Assembly (NCBI RefSeq): GCF_016518545.1
Contig: NZ_JACVTO010000005.1
Span: 230,619-294,618, forward strand
Length of the DNA: 64,000 nt
Direction: 5' to 3'
Source of the DNA: Pseudomonas sp. S30
Lineage (GTDB): Bacteria > Pseudomonadota > Gammaproteobacteria > Pseudomonadales > Pseudomonadaceae
The notes under the pieces were generated by a model. It searched no databases and had not been told where the DNA came from. It saw nothing but the letters and a program-made list of their open reading frames with translations. Each line of letters starts with the position of its first letter. Position 1 is the first letter of the stretch. Position numbers and translations under genes: made by a program. Positions 54,251 through 62,645 of the stretch are shown in pieces.

Positions 54251-55036
54251 TCAGAGTTTCTGGGTGACGAACGACAGCATCTGGTCGGCAGTGGAGATGA
54301 CCTTCGAGTTCATCTCGTAGGCGCGCTGGGTGGTGATCATGTTCACCAGTTCCTCGACGGTGCTGACGTTGGAGTTCTCCAAGGTCTGCTGAAGGGTGGT
54401 GCCCAGACCATTGAGGCCCGGCGTACCGACCTGGGGCGCGCCGCTGGCGGCCGTTTCGAAGAACAGGTTGTTGCCGATCGCCTGCAGCCCGGCCGGGTTG
54501 ATGAAGTCGGCGGTCTGGATGTTACCGATGATCTGCGCGGCAGGGTTGCCGGCCACGGTGATCGACACGGTGCCGTCCTGGCCCACGGTGAAGGTCTGCG
54601 CATCGGCCGGCACGACGATGGCCGGTTCCAGGGCGAAGCCGTTGGCGGTGACGATCTGCCCGTCGGAATTGAGGTGGAAAGTGCCGTCACGGGTGTAGGA
54701 CAGCGTGCCATCAGGCTGCAACACCTGGAAGAAGCCGCGACCGTTCACGGCCAGGTCCAGCGGATTCTCGGTGGTCTGCAGGCTGCCGGTCTGGAAGTTC
54801 TTCTGGGTGCCGACGATGCGCACACCGGTACCGACCTGCAGACCCGACGGCAGCTCGCTGTCCTGGGTCGACTGGGCGCCAGGTTGACGCTTGGTCTGGT
54901 ACAGCAGGTCCTGGAACTCGGCGCGATCGCGCTTGAAGCCGGTGGTCGAGACGTTGGCCAGGTTGTTGGAGATGACCGACAGGTTGGTATCCTGGGCGGA
55001 CAGACCGGTTTTAGCGACCCAAAGAGCCGGAAGCAT
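54251..55036 (-). CDS. flgG: FlgG, distal rod protein
   Basis: Distal rod subunit. The 261-residue protein has the N-terminal axial motif LSVISNNLANVSTTGFKRDR and the C-terminal EELVNMITTQRAYEMNSKVI block that defines FlgG. Length is exactly that of the family. It follows flgF by 48 bp. Confidence 0.97.
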   Translation of the reverse strand: MLPALWVAKTGLSAQDTNLSVISNNLANVSTTGFKRDRAEFQDLLYQTKRQPGAQSTQDSELPSGLQVGTGVRIVGTQKNFQTGSLQTTENPLDLAVNGRGFFQVLQPDGTLSYTRDGTFHLNSDGQIVTANGFALEPAIVVPADAQTFTVGQDGTVSITVAGNPAAQIIGNIQTADFINPAGLQAIGNNLFFETAASGAPQVGTPGLNGLGTTLQQTLENSNVSTVEELVNMITTQRAYEMNSKVISTADQMLSFVTQKL

Positions 55037-55084
55037 TTAGTGTTCTCCTCGCGCGCCTGTTTTACGGCACCCGTTCAAATGTGA

Positions 55085-55825
55085 TTAACCGATTTGCAAA
55101 ACCCGAGCCATGGCTTCGTCGCCCTGCTCGGCTTCTTTCATCATCTTGACGTGCAGCTCGAACTGGCGGGACAGCGCCAGCACCGAGGTCATCTCTTCCA
55201 CCGCATTGACATTGCTGCCTTGCAGGAAACCCGACACCACGCGCACGTTGACATCGGCGGCGGCCGGCTGCCCGCTGTTGGTGTGGATCAGCCCGTCCAG
55301 GCCCTTGTGCATGGCCTTGATGTCCGGGTTGACCAGCTTGATCCGGTCGACCTCGGCCATCACCCGCGGGTCTTCGCCCAGGGCGCGAATGCTGATGGTG
55401 CCGTCGTCGCCCACTTCCACCTTCTGCTCCGGCGGAATGGCGATCGGCCCACCATTGCCCATCACCGGCATGCCGTTGCCGGCACGCAGCACGCCCAAGG
55501 CGTCGATGTTCAGGCTGCCGGTGCGCACATAGGCTTCGCTGCCGTCCGGCGCCTGCACGGCGATGAAGCCATTGCCGCTGACCGCCACATCCAGGTCGCG
55601 ACCGGTCTCGATCATCGGGCCTGCCGTGAAGTCGGTGGCCGGACGCTCGGTCATGGCGAAGGCACGCGCCGGAAAGCTGTCGCCGAACACCGGCATCGAA
55701 CGGGCCTGCTCCAGGTCACGCTGAAAGCCATTGGTGGAAACGTTCGCCAGGTTGTTGGCGTGGGCCTTCTGCGCGACCGCATTCTGGGCGGCGCCGGTCA
55801 TGGCCACGTAAAGCATCTTGTCCAC
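55085..55825 (-). CDS. flgF: FlgF, proximal rod protein
   Basis: Rod subunit of 246 residues. Start choice: GTG at 55825 (VDKMLYVAMTGAAQNAVAQK) has GGAGG 6 nt upstream. The ATG at 55831 lies only about 1 nt from the same ribosome-binding site, so the GTG is preferred. The axial motif ANNLANVSTNGFQRDL and the C-terminal EEMTSVLALSRQFELHVKMM fit FlgF. First gene of flgFGHIJKL. Confidence 0.96.
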   Translation of the reverse strand: MDKMLYVAMTGAAQNAVAQKAHANNLANVSTNGFQRDLEQARSMPVFGDSFPARAFAMTERPATDFTAGPMIETGRDLDVAVSGNGFIAVQAPDGSEAYVRTGSLNIDALGVLRAGNGMPVMGNGGPIAIPPEQKVEVGDDGTISIRALGEDPRVMAEVDRIKLVNPDIKAMHKGLDGLIHTNSGQPAAADVNVRVVSGFLQGSNVNAVEEMTSVLALSRQFELHVKMMKEAEQGDEAMARVLQIG

Positions 55826-55884
55826 AGTCATCCTCCGCTGCACTGGCGATCGATTGCCGCTCGCCGTTGCTCTGCTGGCTACGA

Positions 55885-55900
55885 AGCAAGTTCCGAACCA
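55885..55900 (-). promoter_or_regulatory. Candidate sigma-54 promoter of flgF operon
   Basis: The minus strand reads TGGTTCGGAACTTGCT, GG-N10-GC with a consensus -12 element and a weaker -24 element. The expected start point is near 55874, about 49 nt before the flgF GTG. Confidence 0.65.
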
Positions 55901-55917
55901 ACTTTCGAATATCCATG

Positions 55918-55941
55918 AAAAAGCCCGTGGTTACGGGCTTT
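55918..55941 (-). terminator. Rho-independent terminator upstream of flgF
   Basis: On the minus strand AAAGCCCGT-AACC-ACGGGCTTT is followed by TT. It lies between the small secreted-protein gene and the flgF promoter and should end the upstream transcript. Confidence 0.8.
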
Positions 55942-56030
55942 CCAGGGGGCCAGCCGGTGCAGCGACGCCGGTTATCCGGCGCATGCTTGCCGGAGACGGC
56001 AAGGCCGTGCCAGAAGTTCGAAGGCTCGAA

Positions 56031-56216
56031 TCATGGCTCGCGGCAACCGGCGTTGGTATAGGGCCCGGCGAAACGCTTCCAGCCCTCCCCCGGCGACCAT
56101 TGCGAGCACACCAGGCGCCCATCGGCCTGACTCTCCCAGCGCCACCAAGGCGCGGTGCCGGCCTGGGCGTGAAGCAGCCCGCACCCCAGCAGCAGAACAA
56201 GGACGATCGTTCTCAT
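56031..56216 (-). CDS. Small secreted protein between flgE and flgF
   Basis: A 61-residue protein that I do not recognise. ATG 56216 (MRTIVLVLLLGCGLLHAQAG) has GGGAG 6 nt upstream and gives a clear signal peptide, cleaved probably after HAQA. The mature part of about 40 residues is rich in Trp and Gly (APWWRWESQADGRLVCSQWS; WKRFAGPYTNAGC) and has two cysteines, suggesting one disulfide. Terminator hairpins lie on both sides, so it may be a separate small unit fed by read-through from flgBCDE. Confidence 0.72.
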   Translation of the reverse strand: MRTIVLVLLLGCGLLHAQAGTAPWWRWESQADGRLVCSQWSPGEGWKRFAGPYTNAGCREP

Positions 56217-56237
56217 GCTCACTCCCGCAGAAACGAA

Positions 56238-56262
56238 GAGCCCCTTCAGGGCGAAGGGGCTC
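56238..56262 (-). terminator. Rho-independent terminator of flgBCDE
   Basis: On the minus strand GAGCCCCTTC-GCCCT-GAAGGGGCTC is a perfect 10-bp stem, followed by TTCGTTTC. It lies 26 bp after the flgE stop and just before the small secreted-protein gene. Confidence 0.8.
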
Positions 56263-56288
56263 GTGCAGCGACCTTCGACCAGCGACCG

Positions 56289-57647
56289 TCAGGTCATCTG
56301 GATGATGGTCTGCATGATGCTGCTCTGGGTGGAGATGGTCTTGGCGTTGGCCTGGTAGTTGCTCTGTGCCTTGACCAACTCGACCAGCTCCTGGGTCAGG
56401 TTGACGTTGGAAGCTTCCAGTGAGTTGGATTCGACCGAGCCGAGCGTGCCGGTCTTAGGCGCGTCCACACCGGGAATGCCCGACGCGAAGGTTTCTTTCC
56501 AGCGGGTGCCGCCGATCTGCTGCAGGCCTTGATCGTTGGCGAAGCTGGCGATCGCCACCTGGCCGATGGCCCGCGACTGCTGGTTGCTGAAGCTGGCGAA
56601 CATCACCCCGGAGGAGTCGATCGACAGGCTGGAGAGGATACCGGTGGCGTAACCGTCCTGGCTCTGCGACATGCGGGCGGTTTCGGTGTTGTACGACGTG
56701 GTGCTGTTCATCGACAGACGCATGCCGTCGGCATTGCCGCTCGAACCGTTGCTGGCCCAGTTGCCGGAGGCGTCCTTGGCAGCCGGAATCCAGCCCTTGA
56801 GGGTGAAGGTGTTGTTGGCCACGCTCCAGTTGCCGGCAGGCACGCTGGTGTTGTCGGTGGTCATGGCCTTGATGCTGCCATCGGCGTTGAAGCTGGTGGT
56901 ACCGGTCAAGGGCGTGGTGCTGGTCGGGTCCAGCGGGTTGCGCCCGTCCACCAGGGTGTACATGGTCCACTCGTTGGTGTCGGTCTTGCGGTAGAACTGC
57001 TCCATGGTGTGTTCGTTGCCCTGACTGTCGTAGACCTTGGTCGGGAACGACTTGCTGTAGGTCGTCTGGTCGGCAGGGTCGAACGTCTTGTTGGGCACCA
57101 TCACCGGCGGCGTGCCGCCATCGGAGACTTCCAGCGGAATGATATCGGCCGAGGAATTCAGGTTGATGCCCTGGTCGATCAGGGTGGTCGCCTTGGGCGC
57201 CAGCGCCGAGGTGTCGATCTTCAGGTTGGTGAGAATCCCCTTCTGGATCTTGCCGGTGCTGTCGGCGGCGTAGCCTTGCAGGTTCAGGCCGTCGGAGGTC
57301 ACCACGTTGCTGTCCTTGTCGGTGCGGAACGCACCGGCGCGGGTGTAGCTGAGCGAACCGTTGTCCGAGAGCACGAAGTAGCCCTGGCCCTGGATACCCA
57401 TGTCCAGCACGTTGCCGGTGTTGTTCACGTCACCCTGGGTGAACTGCTGGGAAACGGCCGCCAGGCGCACACCGTTGCCGACCTGGTTCTTGCCCACGCC
57501 CAGGCGGTTGGCGCCGGCGTAGACGTCGGCGAACTCGGCGCGCGAGGACTTGAAGCCGGTGGTGCTGACGTTGGCGATGTTGTTGCCGGTCACGTCCAGT
57601 TGCTTGTTGGCCGCGTACAGACCGCTAAGGCCGATATTGAAAGACAT
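56289..57647 (-). CDS. flgE: FlgE, hook protein
   Basis: Hook subunit. The 452-residue protein has the axial motif VTGNNIANVSTTGFKSSRAE at the N-terminus and the C-terminal block EASNVNLTQELVELVKAQSN, with a long variable middle. It follows flgD by 30 bp and ends the flgBCDE unit before a clear terminator. Confidence 0.97.
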   Translation of the reverse strand: MSFNIGLSGLYAANKQLDVTGNNIANVSTTGFKSSRAEFADVYAGANRLGVGKNQVGNGVRLAAVSQQFTQGDVNNTGNVLDMGIQGQGYFVLSDNGSLSYTRAGAFRTDKDSNVVTSDGLNLQGYAADSTGKIQKGILTNLKIDTSALAPKATTLIDQGINLNSSADIIPLEVSDGGTPPVMVPNKTFDPADQTTYSKSFPTKVYDSQGNEHTMEQFYRKTDTNEWTMYTLVDGRNPLDPTSTTPLTGTTSFNADGSIKAMTTDNTSVPAGNWSVANNTFTLKGWIPAAKDASGNWASNGSSGNADGMRLSMNSTTSYNTETARMSQSQDGYATGILSSLSIDSSGVMFASFSNQQSRAIGQVAIASFANDQGLQQIGGTRWKETFASGIPGVDAPKTGTLGSVESNSLEASNVNLTQELVELVKAQSNYQANAKTISTQSSIMQTIIQMT

Positions 57648-57677
57648 GCTGTGCTCCTTCTGCCGAACAGACCGGCC

Positions 57678-58367
57678 TTAGATTCCGATGGTTTGTACTT
57701 TGGAGATGGCGACTTTGCCGATACCGGCCAGGTTGAGCATCATCTCGCCACCCGCGCTGGCGACGGTGACGCTGGTGACGGTGGCCGGCAGCAGCGTGGC
57801 CATCTGCACATCCTTGCCGTCGACGCTGGTGGTGGCGGTGAAGCTGTAGTTGCCGGCCGCGACCTTCTCGCCCTTGTCGTTGGTACCGTCCCAGATGAAG
57901 TCGGCATTGCCCTTGCTCTGGGCGCCCAACTCGAGCGTCTTGACGACGTTGCCGTCCTTGTCCTTGATGGTGATCTTGCCGCTCTCGATGTTCTGCGGCA
58001 CCACCACTTGGCCATTGAGGCTCTTGGTCGGGTCGACCAGGGCCTTGTCGTTCTGCACGATCACCGAGCGACCGACCAGCGAGGAAGCCTGCAGCGCCTG
58101 GGACGAACCCAGCGCCGTAGTGATGCCGGTGACCGACTGGTTGAGCGTCTGAATACCTTCCAGGCTGCTGAACTGGGCCAACTGGGCGACGAACTCGCTG
58201 TTGTCCTGAGGATCGAGCGGGTTCTGATGCTGCATCTGGGTGACCAGCAACTGCAGGAAGGCGTCCTTGCCCAGCGCGTTCTTGTCGGTCTTCTCGGTGC
58301 TGGTGGTCTTGCTGGTGGCGGTGCTCACGCCGGAATTGGCGAGCACGTCGGTGAGGCTGGTGGCCAT
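57678..58367 (-). CDS. flgD: FlgD, hook-cap protein
   Basis: Scaffold at the tip of the growing hook. The 229-residue protein has the conserved N-terminal block ALGKDAFLQLLVTQMQHQNP and a C-terminal Ig-like FlgD domain (FIWDGTNDKGEKVAAGNYSF). It lies 16 bp after flgC. Confidence 0.97.
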   Translation of the reverse strand: MATSLTDVLANSGVSTATSKTTSTEKTDKNALGKDAFLQLLVTQMQHQNPLDPQDNSEFVAQLAQFSSLEGIQTLNQSVTGITTALGSSQALQASSLVGRSVIVQNDKALVDPTKSLNGQVVVPQNIESGKITIKDKDGNVVKTLELGAQSKGNADFIWDGTNDKGEKVAAGNYSFTATTSVDGKDVQMATLLPATVTSVTVASAGGEMMLNLAGIGKVAISKVQTIGI

Positions 58368-58383
58368 TTTTCGCGCTCCTCGA

Positions 58384-58827
58384 TCACTGACCCAAGGTCA
58401 GGACCTTCTGCATCATGGTCTTGGCAGTGTTCATCAGCTCGGCGTTGGTCTGGAACGCTCGGCTGGCGGAGATCATGTCAGCCATCTCCTCGACCACGTT
58501 GACATTGGGGTAATAGACGTAGCCGTCCTTGTTCGCCGCCGGATGGTTGGGCTCGTACCGGGCTTCCAGATTGCTCTGGTCCTCGATGATGCCCTTGACC
58601 TGGACACCCTGCCCGGCCTGACCCTGGTCGTCGAACAGCGACTGGCTGCCGCCGGCCTGAGCCTGCTCGAAGGTAGTGGCGAACACCGGGTGGCGCGCAC
58701 GGTAGGTCTGGTCGATGCTCGAGGACACGGTCTCGGCGTTGGCGATGTTCGAGGCGACGGTGTTCAGGCGCGTGTTCTGCGCGCTCATGCCGCTCCCGGC
58801 GATATTGAAGACACTGGCAAGGGACAT
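58384..58827 (-). CDS. flgC: FlgC, proximal rod protein
   Basis: Rod subunit of 147 residues. ATG 58827 (MSLASVFNIAGSGMSAQNTRL) is used; the frame opens two codons earlier at a GTG that overlaps the flgB stop. The motif VASNIANAETVSSS and the C-terminal MADMISASRAFQTNAELMNT are family hallmarks. It follows flgB by 2 bp. Confidence 0.97.
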   Translation of the reverse strand: MSLASVFNIAGSGMSAQNTRLNTVASNIANAETVSSSIDQTYRARHPVFATTFEQAQAGGSQSLFDDQGQAGQGVQVKGIIEDQSNLEARYEPNHPAANKDGYVYYPNVNVVEEMADMISASRAFQTNAELMNTAKTMMQKVLTLGQ

Positions 58828-58829
58828 GG

Positions 58830-59237
58830 TCACTCTCCGCGCAGGGCCGACACCAGCCCCTTGAATTTACTGTTGAGCAAAGTGAAGCTGGCCTGGAAGT
58901 CCAGGGCGTTCTGCGTATAGTTGGACTGCTCGATCTGCGCATCGACGGTGTTCTGGTCGATCGAAGGCTGCATGGGCGTGCGGTACTTGAGCGAATCGTC
59001 GGCCAGGGCCATGCCCTCGGCCTCGATGTGACGGCTGTTGGTGCGCTGCAACGACACCCGCTCTTCGGTATGCTTGCCGGACTCGCCAGCCAGCACGGAG
59101 GCGAAGTCCAGGTCTCGCGCCTTGTAGCCGGGCGTGTCGGCGTTGGCGATGTTGTTGGCCAGCACCTCGGCACGCTGGGCGCGCAGGCCCAATGCCTTTT
59201 CATGGATGCCGAGGGCGTTGTCGAAGCTGATGCTCAT
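58830..59237 (-). CDS. flgB: FlgB, proximal rod protein
   Basis: First rod subunit, 135 residues, with the axial motif VLANNIANADTPGYKARDLDF near the N-terminus. It is the first gene of flgBCDE and has the best sigma-54 candidate in this half of the window. Confidence 0.97.
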   Translation of the reverse strand: MSISFDNALGIHEKALGLRAQRAEVLANNIANADTPGYKARDLDFASVLAGESGKHTEERVSLQRTNSRHIEAEGMALADDSLKYRTPMQPSIDQNTVDAQIEQSNYTQNALDFQASFTLLNSKFKGLVSALRGE

Positions 59238-59285
59238 GTCGGGGAAACCTTCGAAGGTTGACCAGCGTTGCGTTGCTCAAGACTT

Positions 59286-59301
59286 AGCAAAGGCTGTGCC
59301 A
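59286..59301 (-). promoter_or_regulatory. Candidate sigma-54 promoter of flgB operon
   Basis: The minus strand reads TGGCACAGCCTTTGCT, a full match to TGGCAC-N5-TTGCT. The predicted start point is near 59275, giving a leader of about 37 nt before flgB. Confidence 0.88.
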
Positions 59302-59455
59302 ACCCGCTGCAGGCCAGCAATACCGGGCAATCATGCTTGGGTGAAGGGTCTGTCCTGCCAGAAAAGCGGCAATGTGCTTCCGCCTGCGGCCGGCGAAGCG
59401 GCAAAAGCCAAGCGGCAAGTGCGGCAATCCAAAAATTTGACGTATCCCGAAATGC

Positions 59456-59482
59456 AAACCGGCCTCTTGCGAGACCGGTTTT
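59456..59482 (-). terminator. Rho-independent terminator of cheR
   Basis: On the minus strand AAACCGGTCTC-GCAA-GAGGCCGGTTT, with one mismatch, runs into TTTGCATTT. It starts 4 bp after the cheR stop and isolates cheV-cheR from the flgB promoter. Confidence 0.82.
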
Positions 59483-59486
59483 CGTG

Positions 59487-60314
59487 TCACTTGGCCTGGT
59501 AGATGATCCCCGGGCTGCACTGGACCATCTGGTAATGGTCCGGGAGCCCGTTGAGCGCCTCGGAGGCTCCGAGGAACAGGTAGCCCCCAGGCTTCAAGGT
59601 GGAGTGGATGCGCATGAGGATGTCTTTCTTCACCTGGGCGGAGAAGTAGATCAGCACATTGCGGCAGAACACGACGTCGAACTTGCCGAGCGCCGCATAG
59701 CTGTCGAGCAGGTTGAACGAGCGGAACTCCACGCGGGTACGGATAGCCGGCTTGACGGCCCAGCGCCCCGGCCCCTTGGGATCGAAATAACGCTGCAAAC
59801 GCTCCTGGGACAGGCCACGGGCAATCGCCAGGCTGTCGTATTCGCCGGTCTTGCAGTTGTTGAGCATGGCGCCGGAAAGGTCGGTGGCGACGATCTGCGC
59901 GCCCATCTTCAACTGACCCAGGTTGCTGCGCTCGAATTCGTCGATGGTCATCGACAGCGAATACGGCTCCTGCCCCGACGAACAGGCGGCCGACCAGATG
60001 CGCAGGCGCTGGCCGGGATTGGCGCGGACGAACTCAGGGATGACCCGGTTCTTGAGCACCTCGAATGGATAGGTGTCGCGAAACCACAGGGTTTCGTTGG
60101 TGGTCATGGCGTCAACGACCTGCTCGCGCAGGCCGCTGCGAGGCTGGGTCTGGATGCGCTGCACCAACTCGCCAAGGCTCTTGATGCCCTGCTGCTCCAT
60201 CAACTTGTTGAGGCGGCTGGACACCAGATACTGCTTGTTTTCGCCCAGCAGGATGCCACAGGCTTTTTCCAGGAAGACCCTGAACTGTTCGAAATCCAAA
60301 TTACCCGTAGACAA
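59487..60314 (-). CDS. cheR: CheR, chemoreceptor methyltransferase
   Basis: SAM-dependent methyltransferase that methylates glutamates on chemoreceptors during adaptation. The 275-residue protein has a helical N-terminal domain and the SAM-binding motif WSAACSSGQEPYSLSM, followed by FDVVFCRNVLIYFS. The start appears to be TTG at 60314 (MSTGNLDFEQFRVFL) with GAGG 8 nt upstream; no in-frame ATG or GTG is nearby. It lies 51 bp after cheV. Confidence 0.95.
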   Translation of the reverse strand: MSTGNLDFEQFRVFLEKACGILLGENKQYLVSSRLNKLMEQQGIKSLGELVQRIQTQPRSGLREQVVDAMTTNETLWFRDTYPFEVLKNRVIPEFVRANPGQRLRIWSAACSSGQEPYSLSMTIDEFERSNLGQLKMGAQIVATDLSGAMLNNCKTGEYDSLAIARGLSQERLQRYFDPKGPGRWAVKPAIRTRVEFRSFNLLDSYAALGKFDVVFCRNVLIYFSAQVKKDILMRIHSTLKPGGYLFLGASEALNGLPDHYQMVQCSPGIIYQAK

Positions 60315-60365
60315 TGCTGCCGCCTCTTTTCAATCGCTTGCGCCGGGGGCGAACCCCCGACAGTT

Positions 60366-61295
60366 TCAGTGCGTCGCCTTGATCCGCTCGACCACACGAT
60401 GAGCCAGGTCGTCCGGCCTGAACTTGGCCAGGAAATCATCGGCACCGACCTTCTTGACCATCGCCTGGTTGAACACACCCGACAGCGAAGTATGCAGGAG
60501 GATGTGCAGCTTCTGCATTCGCGGATCGCTGCGGATCTCTGCCGTGAGGGTATAGCCGTCCATCTCCGGCATTTCAATGTCGGAAATCATCATGAGGAAT
60601 TCTTCCTCCGGCCGCTTGCCCTCGTCCACCAGCTTGCGCAGGTAATCCAGCGCCTGGCGGCCATCGTTGAGCGCCACCACTTCGACGCCCACGGTCTGCA
60701 GGCAACGGCTGACCTGCTTGCGCGCCACCGACGAGTCATCGACGGTCAGCACCCGGAGCAGCACGGCCTTGTCCTGCACCTCGGCATCCACCACACCGGC
60801 AGACACCGACTCCGAAGACGGCGCCACTTCGGCCAGCACCTTCTCCACATCGACGATCTCGACCATGCGGTTGTCCACCCGCGTCACCGCAGTCAGGTAG
60901 TGGTCGCGGCCGGTCCCCTTGGGTGGCGGGTGGATCTCTTCCCAGTTCATGTTGACGATGCGCTCGACCGAGTGCACCAGGAAACCCTGGGTCTTGGTGT
61001 TGTACTCGGTGATGATCACGAAGCTGTTGCGCGTCTCTTCCTTCAGGCCCGGCAGGCCGGTCGCCATCGACAGGTCGAGGATCGGGATGGTCGCCCCGCG
61101 AATGTTCGCCACGCCGCGCACCACCGGATGCGACTTGGGCAGCAAGGTGAGTTCCGGGCACTGCAGCACTTCCCGGACCTTGAACACGTTGATCCCGTAG
61201 AGTTGATCGCCATTGAGACGGAACAAAAGCAGCTCCAGGCGATTCTGTCCAACCAGCTGTGTGCGCTGGTTGACCGAATCCATAACGCCAGCCAT
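60366..61295 (-). CDS. cheV: CheV, coupling protein with receiver domain
   Basis: Chemotaxis adapter that couples receptors to CheA and has a receiver for adaptation. The 309-residue protein has an N-terminal CheW domain (LLLFRLNGDQLYGINVFKVREVL) and a C-terminal receiver (VLTVDDSSVARKQVSRCLQ; LMMISDIEMPEMDGYTL with the phospho-acceptor Asp). It is divergent from flgA with a 68-bp gap. Confidence 0.96.
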   Translation of the reverse strand: MAGVMDSVNQRTQLVGQNRLELLLFRLNGDQLYGINVFKVREVLQCPELTLLPKSHPVVRGVANIRGATIPILDLSMATGLPGLKEETRNSFVIITEYNTKTQGFLVHSVERIVNMNWEEIHPPPKGTGRDHYLTAVTRVDNRMVEIVDVEKVLAEVAPSSESVSAGVVDAEVQDKAVLLRVLTVDDSSVARKQVSRCLQTVGVEVVALNDGRQALDYLRKLVDEGKRPEEEFLMMISDIEMPEMDGYTLTAEIRSDPRMQKLHILLHTSLSGVFNQAMVKKVGADDFLAKFRPDDLAHRVVERIKATH

Positions 61296-61331
61296 GCCAG
61301 ACTCCTTATGTTTTTCTGCTCGCTAGACAAC

Positions 61332-61358
61332 AAGTCGGCACGGGCTTTGCTTTTTTGA
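61332..61358 (-). promoter_or_regulatory. Weak sigma-28-like promoter of cheV
   Basis: The minus strand reads TCAAA-N14-GCCGACTT, a partial match to TAAA-N15-GCCGATAA. It lies directly opposite the flgA sigma-54 candidate, about 40 bp before the cheV ATG. Confidence 0.35.
61336..61351 (+). promoter_or_regulatory. Candidate sigma-54 promoter of flgA
   Basis: The plus strand reads CGGCACGGGCTTTGCT with GG-N10-GC spacing. The predicted start point, near 61362, falls only about 2 nt before the flgA ATG at 61364, which would make the message almost leaderless. Confidence 0.65.
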
Positions 61359-61363
61359 GCCCC

Positions 61364-62116
61364 ATGTACACGAAAACGACATTTTTCCGACGACCGACGC
61401 GCCTGGTGGCTGTTTTTCTCGCCACCGCATGCCTGTGCGTGTCCGGCGCTCGCGCGCTGGCGGATTCGTTTACCTTGCCTGAACAGCTTATCGGTGTCAC
61501 CCAGGGGTTTCTTGAGTTCAGCGTCGAAGATTATCTGAGCCGCACCCAGACACCCGGACGCTACGACATCCAGGTCAACACGCTCGACCCACGCCTGCGC
61601 CTGCCCCTGTGCAGCCAGTCGCTGGACGCCTCCCTGGAGAGCCCCGCGCAACCCATGGGGCGGGTGACCGTTCGGGTACGCTGCGACGGTGCAGCGCCCT
61701 GGACGGTGTTCGTTCCCGCCCAGGTCAAGCTGTTCCGCGACGTGGTGGTGACCACCCGCCCGCTGCTGCGCGAGAGCGTGATCGGCGAGGGCGATGTGGC
61801 CCTGCGCGAGCGCGATGTGAGCAGCCTCGGCCAGGGTTTTCTCAGCGCCTTGGAACAGGCCGTGGGCATGAAGCTGTCGCGACCCATGGTGCTGGACCAG
61901 GTGGTGACGCTGCAGCAGTTGCAGCAAGCCGAGGTGGTGCGCAAGGGCGACCAGGTGGTGATCACTGCCCGCAGCGGTACCTTGAGCGTGCGCATGCCCG
62001 GCGAAGCGCTGGCCAAGGGCGGCCTGACCGAACAGATTCGCGTGCGCAACCTCAATTCCAAGCGGGTGGTCAAGGCGACGGTGATCGGCCCGGGCCAGGT
62101 CGAGGTGCCCATGTGA
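61364..62116 (+). CDS. flgA: FlgA, P-ring assembly chaperone
   Basis: Periplasmic chaperone for P-ring (FlgI) assembly. The 250-residue protein from ATG 61364 (MYTKTTFFRRPTRLV) has a Sec signal (AVFLATACLCVSGARALA) and a C-terminal SAF-like domain (PLLRESVIGEGDVALRERDV; VVITARSGTLSVRMPGEAL). No ribosome-binding site is visible before this ATG, in line with the promoter position. Divergent from cheV and upstream of flgM. Confidence 0.94.
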   Translation: MYTKTTFFRRPTRLVAVFLATACLCVSGARALADSFTLPEQLIGVTQGFLEFSVEDYLSRTQTPGRYDIQVNTLDPRLRLPLCSQSLDASLESPAQPMGRVTVRVRCDGAAPWTVFVPAQVKLFRDVVVTTRPLLRESVIGEGDVALRERDVSSLGQGFLSALEQAVGMKLSRPMVLDQVVTLQQLQQAEVVRKGDQVVITARSGTLSVRMPGEALAKGGLTEQIRVRNLNSKRVVKATVIGPGQVEVPM

Positions 62117-62221
62117 GGCAGACCCTGGACGGCAGGGGACTGGCGGCAATGAACCGACTTTCCTAAACTGAGTCAGAAATCGGGATACGCGCTTGCTGAC
62201 CGACGGCACGATTTTTATGCC

Positions 62222-62248
62222 TAAAGTTTGTTCGGGGTTGGCCGAAAC
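62222..62248 (+). promoter_or_regulatory. Candidate sigma-28 promoter of flgM
   Basis: The plus strand reads TAAAG-N14-GCCGAAAC, close to the FliA consensus with the same spacing as fliC. It lies 37 bp before the flgM ATG. FliA control of its own anti-sigma factor fits the known feedback. Confidence 0.78.
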
Positions 62249-62284
62249 ACTGGCAAGCGTCCTTTCACCCAGAGGTTTCTGATC

Positions 62285-62599
62285 ATGGTCATCGACTTCA
62301 GTCGTCTGAACAATTCACCGTCCGTGACGGGCGGCGTGCGCAGCACCAGCGCCGCCGGAAACAACGAAAAGACCGGTGCTGCCAGCGAGACCGGCAAACC
62401 GGCCACTGTCAGCGGAGAAGCGGTACATCTCAGCCAAGAGGCTCAGAAGTTGCAACAGATCAGCGACAAGCTGCGCGACCAGCCAGCTGTCGACAGCGCC
62501 CGCGTAGCCCAGTTGAAGCAAGCGATCGCCGACGGCAGCTACAAGGTCGATGCCGGCCGGGTCGCCACCAAACTGCTTGATTTCGAAGCTCAGCGCTAA
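62285..62599 (+). CDS. flgM: FlgM, anti-sigma-28 factor
   Basis: Binds and inhibits FliA until it is exported through the finished hook. The 104-residue form from ATG 62285 ([17 protein letters not shown]) has the disordered Gly/Ser/Thr-rich first half and the conserved FliA-binding C-terminal helices ([30 protein letters not shown] in overlapping blocks). The frame opens upstream to 62228, but that part contains the promoter. It is followed by flgN after 46 bp. Confidence 0.95.
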   Translation: MVIDFSRLNNSPSVTGGVRSTSAAGNNEKTGAASETGKPATVSGEAVHLSQEAQKLQQISDKLRDQPAVDSARVAQLKQAIADGSYKVDAGRVATKLLDFEAQR

Positions 62600-62645
62600 C
62601 CCCCGGGTGCGCTGACTCACAGGACGCCAGAGCCAAGAGCCAGCC

